7,352 nt of DNA, taken from contig CAZLDQ010000256.1 of assembly GCA_964558295.1 (NCBI GenBank), positions 1 through 7,352 of the forward strand. The letters are read 5' to 3'. The position numbers and the translations under genes were made by a program. Source of the stretch: JBDKTH01 sp964558295. Lineage in GTDB: Bacteria > Planctomycetota > Planctomycetia > Pirellulales > Thermoguttaceae. The notes below the pieces were generated by a model. It made no database searches. It had not been told where the DNA came from and worked only from the letters and a program-made list of their open reading frames with translations. Of the stretch, positions 3,396-7,352 are shown piece by piece; within the stretch, counting starts at the first letter, position 1; every line of letters begins with the position of its first letter.

Positions 3396-5825
3396 TTATT
3401 TCAGGGCGTTCAAGGCCTCCAAGATGCGAACCCGAACCGCATCGGCCGTGGTGCGATCCTTGGGATCGAGCCAGTTGATCTTGTCGACCTCCGGGGCGTC
3501 GAGGACTTCCTGCGCCGCGGTATTCAACAGTAGCTCCGCTTTGGCTACGAGGTCGGCCGGGCGACGGGCGGCCTTAGCCCCCTCGACGGCCTTACGCAGC
3601 ATGACGAAATACTCATAATCCTCGACGCTCTCGCGAATCGCCTCCATCTGCTTGCCGGCCACGACCTTTACGTTGTCGAGGAATAGCGGCGTGTAGGGGC
3701 CGTGCGTGGCCAGATAGTCGTTCCAGGACGATGCCCGGCCGTTGTCGCCGAACGCCCAGAAGTAGGTGCCCGTGGCCCCCACGTGCCAGCAGTGCCAGGC
3801 CTGAAGCCGGTAGTAGCTGTAGGGGTCTAAGAGCCGAGCCGGTCCGGAGCAGGAGTAGAACTCCAGTGTTCGGCCGCGCCGCTGCTGGTCGCGGTAGAAC
3901 TGCTCGAACGCTTTGCCGCCGGCCAGCCACATCGGCCGGTTTGGGCAGAGGACCGTGCAGACGTCAAACATTTCCGCGGGGGCCTTGGTCGGATCGCGGT
4001 AGGTGGGATCTTCCCAGATGATCACCTTTGGCTCGGCCGCATGAATCGCCTTGGCCCAAGCGATCAGCGGGGCTACGTCGGTCTGTTCGTGGGGCTCGTC
4101 GTGGATCAGCACAGCCAAGCGATCCGGCGCGATCCCTTTGGCGCCCAGGTGGCGAACCCAGGCGGAGATCCAGGCGCCGACGCGCTGGTCGAACTCGGGC
4201 GTGTTGATCTTGGCCCCGGCGAAGCTCCCGCCCGCGGAGAGGAAGACCATGTAGCGTTCGGCTTTGGGCCACTGGCCGATCCAGTCGTCGAACTGCTCGG
4301 TGTTCAACTCGACCCGGGGGGGATTGTCGCCGGTCACTTTGCAGTTGAGCATCACGCTCCCCTGGGCCCAGGGGGCGTTGACGAAATGGCTCTGCAAGTG
4401 AGCGAGGAACGCCGGGCGGTTCTCGGCCGTCAGGCCATAGGCGCCCTTGCCGTTGGTATAGCTCCAGCCGCCGAGATAGAGCGTCGTCTTCTCGGGGAAA
4501 TCCAGCAGCCAGACGCGCAGGCGTACGGGCGTCGCGAGCGGCGCAGCGCCCTGGGGCTCGGCGACCAACGTTCCGGCCAGTTCGCCGGGGGCCAGATCGG
4601 TCACATGAAACGTCAGCCAGACCTGGCGGACCAGTCCGGGCAGCACGGTCACCGACCAGCTACCGTCGGCTTTCGTAGCTTCCGGCAGTGCCGCGGCCAC
4701 GGGCTTGCCGTGGGAGGTGTCCGTCCAGGTGACCTCATGGAGCGTGACATAACTGGGCAGCGGCGCCTGAGGCAGGCCGTCGAAGTGGAGGCAAACGGTC
4801 ATTGGCCGGTCGGTGCTGTTGGCCAGATTCACGGCGGCGGCCCGATACTCGCCGCGCATTGTGTGGACCGTGATCGGGCGGGACGAGCCTTGCGGTGGCG
4901 CGGCGATCAATTCCACGGGATCCCAGGTGGCCGGCACCCAGGCGGCCAACGGCGCATGGCCCAAGGCCCGCCACAGCTGGGCTTGGACTGCAAAGAGTTT
5001 TGCGTGGGTGGGGGTGAGCGGTAACACGGCTTGGAAGGCGGGGATGCTGGCGACATTTTCGCGTTCCAACTGTCGGCGAATCTCGGCAAGCCGCCCGGTA
5101 AGTTGACGGCGAACCGTCTCATCAAGCTTGGCTGCAGCGATTGCTTCCTGGAGTGCCGAGGCATCGGCCAGAAAACGATTGGCGGCGGCCCGTTGGAGAC
5201 GGCCCTGTTCAAAGATTGTTTTGGCCGTGGTGACCGGTTGGTCGGAGAGGTCCAGCTTCAAAAACTCGGCCGAACCACGGAAGACCTCGACCTCATCGAC
5301 AAACAAGTAGGAGCCGCCGGCCTGCGGAATGGCCACGAACTGCACGTAGCGGGCGTGGGTCTTGAGTTGGTTGGTCACCAGGCGGCGAATGGCATACTTT
5401 TCCGGCCAAGCGCCATGGGCTTTGAGATCCAAGCTGACCAGGTCGCCTGCGTCGCGGTACGTCTTGCCATCGTCGCTCACCAAGACGTTCACCGCCAGAG
5501 GCCAAGTGACGCCGGCAACCCCGGCGGCCGTGGTGAAGGCCACGCCGCTGATCGGCTCGACGCGTCCCAGATCGAGCGTGATCGTGGCATAGGGGGCGTG
5601 AGTCCAGCCGACCGTTCCCCGCTGGGTCCAGAAGTAGCTCTTCGTCGATTGGCCGTCGGTCAATTGGACGTGATCATCGGGATCGGTGCAGAGGTTGTAG
5701 TTCGGTGGAGGAGCGAGCGTGTATTGGGCCCGGAAGGCGATATTCTCGGGGGCGTCTGGAGATGCGGCCTGAACCTGTCCTGCAGCGATGACCCACACGG
5801 TTAGCAGCGCAAGACGCTTGAGCAT
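3396..5825 (-). CDS. Secreted DUF4091 / GH123-like glycoside hydrolase with N-terminal discoidin-type domain
   Basis: The protein has 809 residues and is likely exported and active on glycans outside the cytoplasm. The start at 5825 is set by GGAGGG (5833-5838), seven bases upstream. Residues 1-20 form a Sec signal peptide (MLKRLALLTVWVIAAGQVQA, probable cut after it). Residues about 29-184 resemble an F5/8-type-C or NPCBM-like carbohydrate-binding sandwich (ITLDLGRVEPISGVAF, ARYVQFVA, LFVDEVEVFRG). About 191-261 is a charged helical linker. About 316-441 is a beta-sandwich. About 446-726 is the probable barrel, and 733-740 (SVEDYEYF) is a DUF4091 signature. LIHDEPHEQ holds Asp576-Glu577, in the place of the Asp-Glu pair that works in substrate-assisted GH123 beta-N-acetylgalactosaminidases. 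GH123 specificity is an inference; the substrate could be a different aminosugar or glycan. The frame is uninterrupted. Confidence 0.82.
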   Translation of the reverse strand: MLKRLALLTVWVIAAGQVQAASPDAPENIAFRAQYTLAPPPNYNLCTDPDDHVQLTDGQSTKSYFWTQRGTVGWTHAPYATITLDLGRVEPISGVAFTTAAGVAGVTWPLAVNVLVSDDGKTYRDAGDLVSLDLKAHGAWPEKYAIRRLVTNQLKTHARYVQFVAIPQAGGSYLFVDEVEVFRGSAEFLKLDLSDQPVTTAKTIFEQGRLQRAAANRFLADASALQEAIAAAKLDETVRRQLTGRLAEIRRQLERENVASIPAFQAVLPLTPTHAKLFAVQAQLWRALGHAPLAAWVPATWDPVELIAAPPQGSSRPITVHTMRGEYRAAAVNLANSTDRPMTVCLHFDGLPQAPLPSYVTLHEVTWTDTSHGKPVAAALPEATKADGSWSVTVLPGLVRQVWLTFHVTDLAPGELAGTLVAEPQGAAPLATPVRLRVWLLDFPEKTTLYLGGWSYTNGKGAYGLTAENRPAFLAHLQSHFVNAPWAQGSVMLNCKVTGDNPPRVELNTEQFDDWIGQWPKAERYMVFLSAGGSFAGAKINTPEFDQRVGAWISAWVRHLGAKGIAPDRLAVLIHDEPHEQTDVAPLIAWAKAIHAAEPKVIIWEDPTYRDPTKAPAEMFDVCTVLCPNRPMWLAGGKAFEQFYRDQQRRGRTLEFYSCSGPARLLDPYSYYRLQAWHCWHVGATGTYFWAFGDNGRASSWNDYLATHGPYTPLFLDNVKVVAGKQMEAIRESVEDYEYFVMLRKAVEGAKAARRPADLVAKAELLLNTAAQEVLDAPEVDKINWLDPKDRTTADAVRVRILEALNALK

Positions 5826-5832
5826 GACATGG

Positions 5833-5838
5833 CCCTCC
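5833..5838 (-). promoter_or_regulatory. Ribosome binding site of the hydrolase-like gene
   Basis: GGAGGG on the - strand, seven bases before the ATG at 5825. It selects a start that places the signal peptide at the N-terminus and rejects the in-frame upstream ATG at 5882, which would bury the signal peptide behind 19 extra residues. Confidence 0.7.
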
Positions 5839-5872
5839 GGTGATCGGAAATGTGCAAGGAAGGTGAAGCAGG

Positions 5873-5893
5873 GTCGGTTCAAGCAGAACCGAC
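5873..5893. promoter_or_regulatory. Perfect 7-bp inverted repeat in the leader of the hydrolase-like gene
   Basis: gtcggtt and aaccgac form a perfect inverted repeat around a 7-base spacer. It lies 47 nt before the ATG and just downstream of the predicted transcription start, so it could be an operator or an mRNA hairpin. No T-run follows on the - strand, which speaks against a metG terminator. Confidence 0.4.
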
Positions 5894-5911
5894 GGCATGT
5901 TGATCAGCCTT

Positions 5912-5940
5912 ATTAGCATGCACCGGATGCCGCGAGTCAA
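5912..5940 (-). promoter_or_regulatory. Sigma70-like promoter of the hydrolase-like gene
   Basis: On the - strand TTGACT (5940-5935) and GCTAAT (5917-5912) are 17 nt apart; the boxes match consensus at five and four bases. The implied leader is about 80 nt and contains the inverted repeat at 5873-5893. It lies in the 210-nt gap after metG, which suggests separate transcription. Confidence 0.4.
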
Positions 5941-6035
5941 GAGTGAGGCTGCGAGAAGGGGCCGATTGGGGGGCTTTTTTGACACTCACACCTGTTACCC
6001 CGCCGCTTGCCGCCCGGAAGACCCGACCAAGCGGA

Positions 6036-7352
<1,317 letters not shown>

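Noticed and set aside
4041..5024. 327-codon + strand open frame
   Set aside because: It is antisense to the hydrolase-like gene and has the Gly/Arg/Gln-rich composition typical of shadows of high-GC genes, with no domain.
5031..5804. 257-codon + strand open frame
   Set aside because: It is also antisense to the hydrolase-like gene; no ribosome site or recognisable motif.
5957..5980. Rho-independent terminator on the + strand (GC-rich bases followed by six T)
   Set aside because: The stem is only three G-C pairs plus G-T pairs, and no + strand gene ends there. For the - strand metG transcript the run is A, not U.

Overview
The window most likely comes from a planctomycete, perhaps of the Pirellula type. 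The evidence is high GC, a MauE-like membrane protein fragment of a sequence type I associate with planctomycetes, a secreted DUF4091/GH123-like protein with a discoidin-type front end, a HisKA_3 kinase, a DUF4261 protein, and many small hairpin repeats between genes. The assignment rests on recognition of sequence style, not on a search.

Positions 1-1415 form a decayed, repeat-rich region with no intact gene that I can support. It holds an array of GGA-loop hairpins (60-271, with a perfect-period 27-nt tandem block at 145-252), a fragment of a LuxR-type DNA-binding domain (465-641, + strand), a truncated MauE-like membrane protein (791-1042, + strand, with apparent promoter and ribosome site still in place), another repeat-rich stretch (1043-1283), and a frameshifted C-terminal remnant of a DUF190 (PII-like) protein (1284-1411, - strand).

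Positions 1416-7352 hold four genes, all on the - strand, so transcription runs right to left. The order of transcription is metG (3' part, 7352-6036), a secreted glycoside-hydrolase-like protein (5825-3396), a DUF4261 protein (3138-2386), and a small soluble sensor histidine kinase (2257-1478). The gaps are wide (210, 257 and 128 nt). Promoter-like elements lie in front of the second and third genes, so these look like independent transcription units rather than one operon.

I see no shared pathway: metG is housekeeping, the hydrolase-like protein probably acts on extracellular glycans, the DUF4261 protein has no known role, and the kinase has neither a sensor domain nor an adjacent response regulator. 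I do not see a convincing new multi-gene system. The most unusual signal is the hairpin array, in which the stem changes by paired substitutions while the GGA loop is kept, sitting next to three pseudogene fragments.
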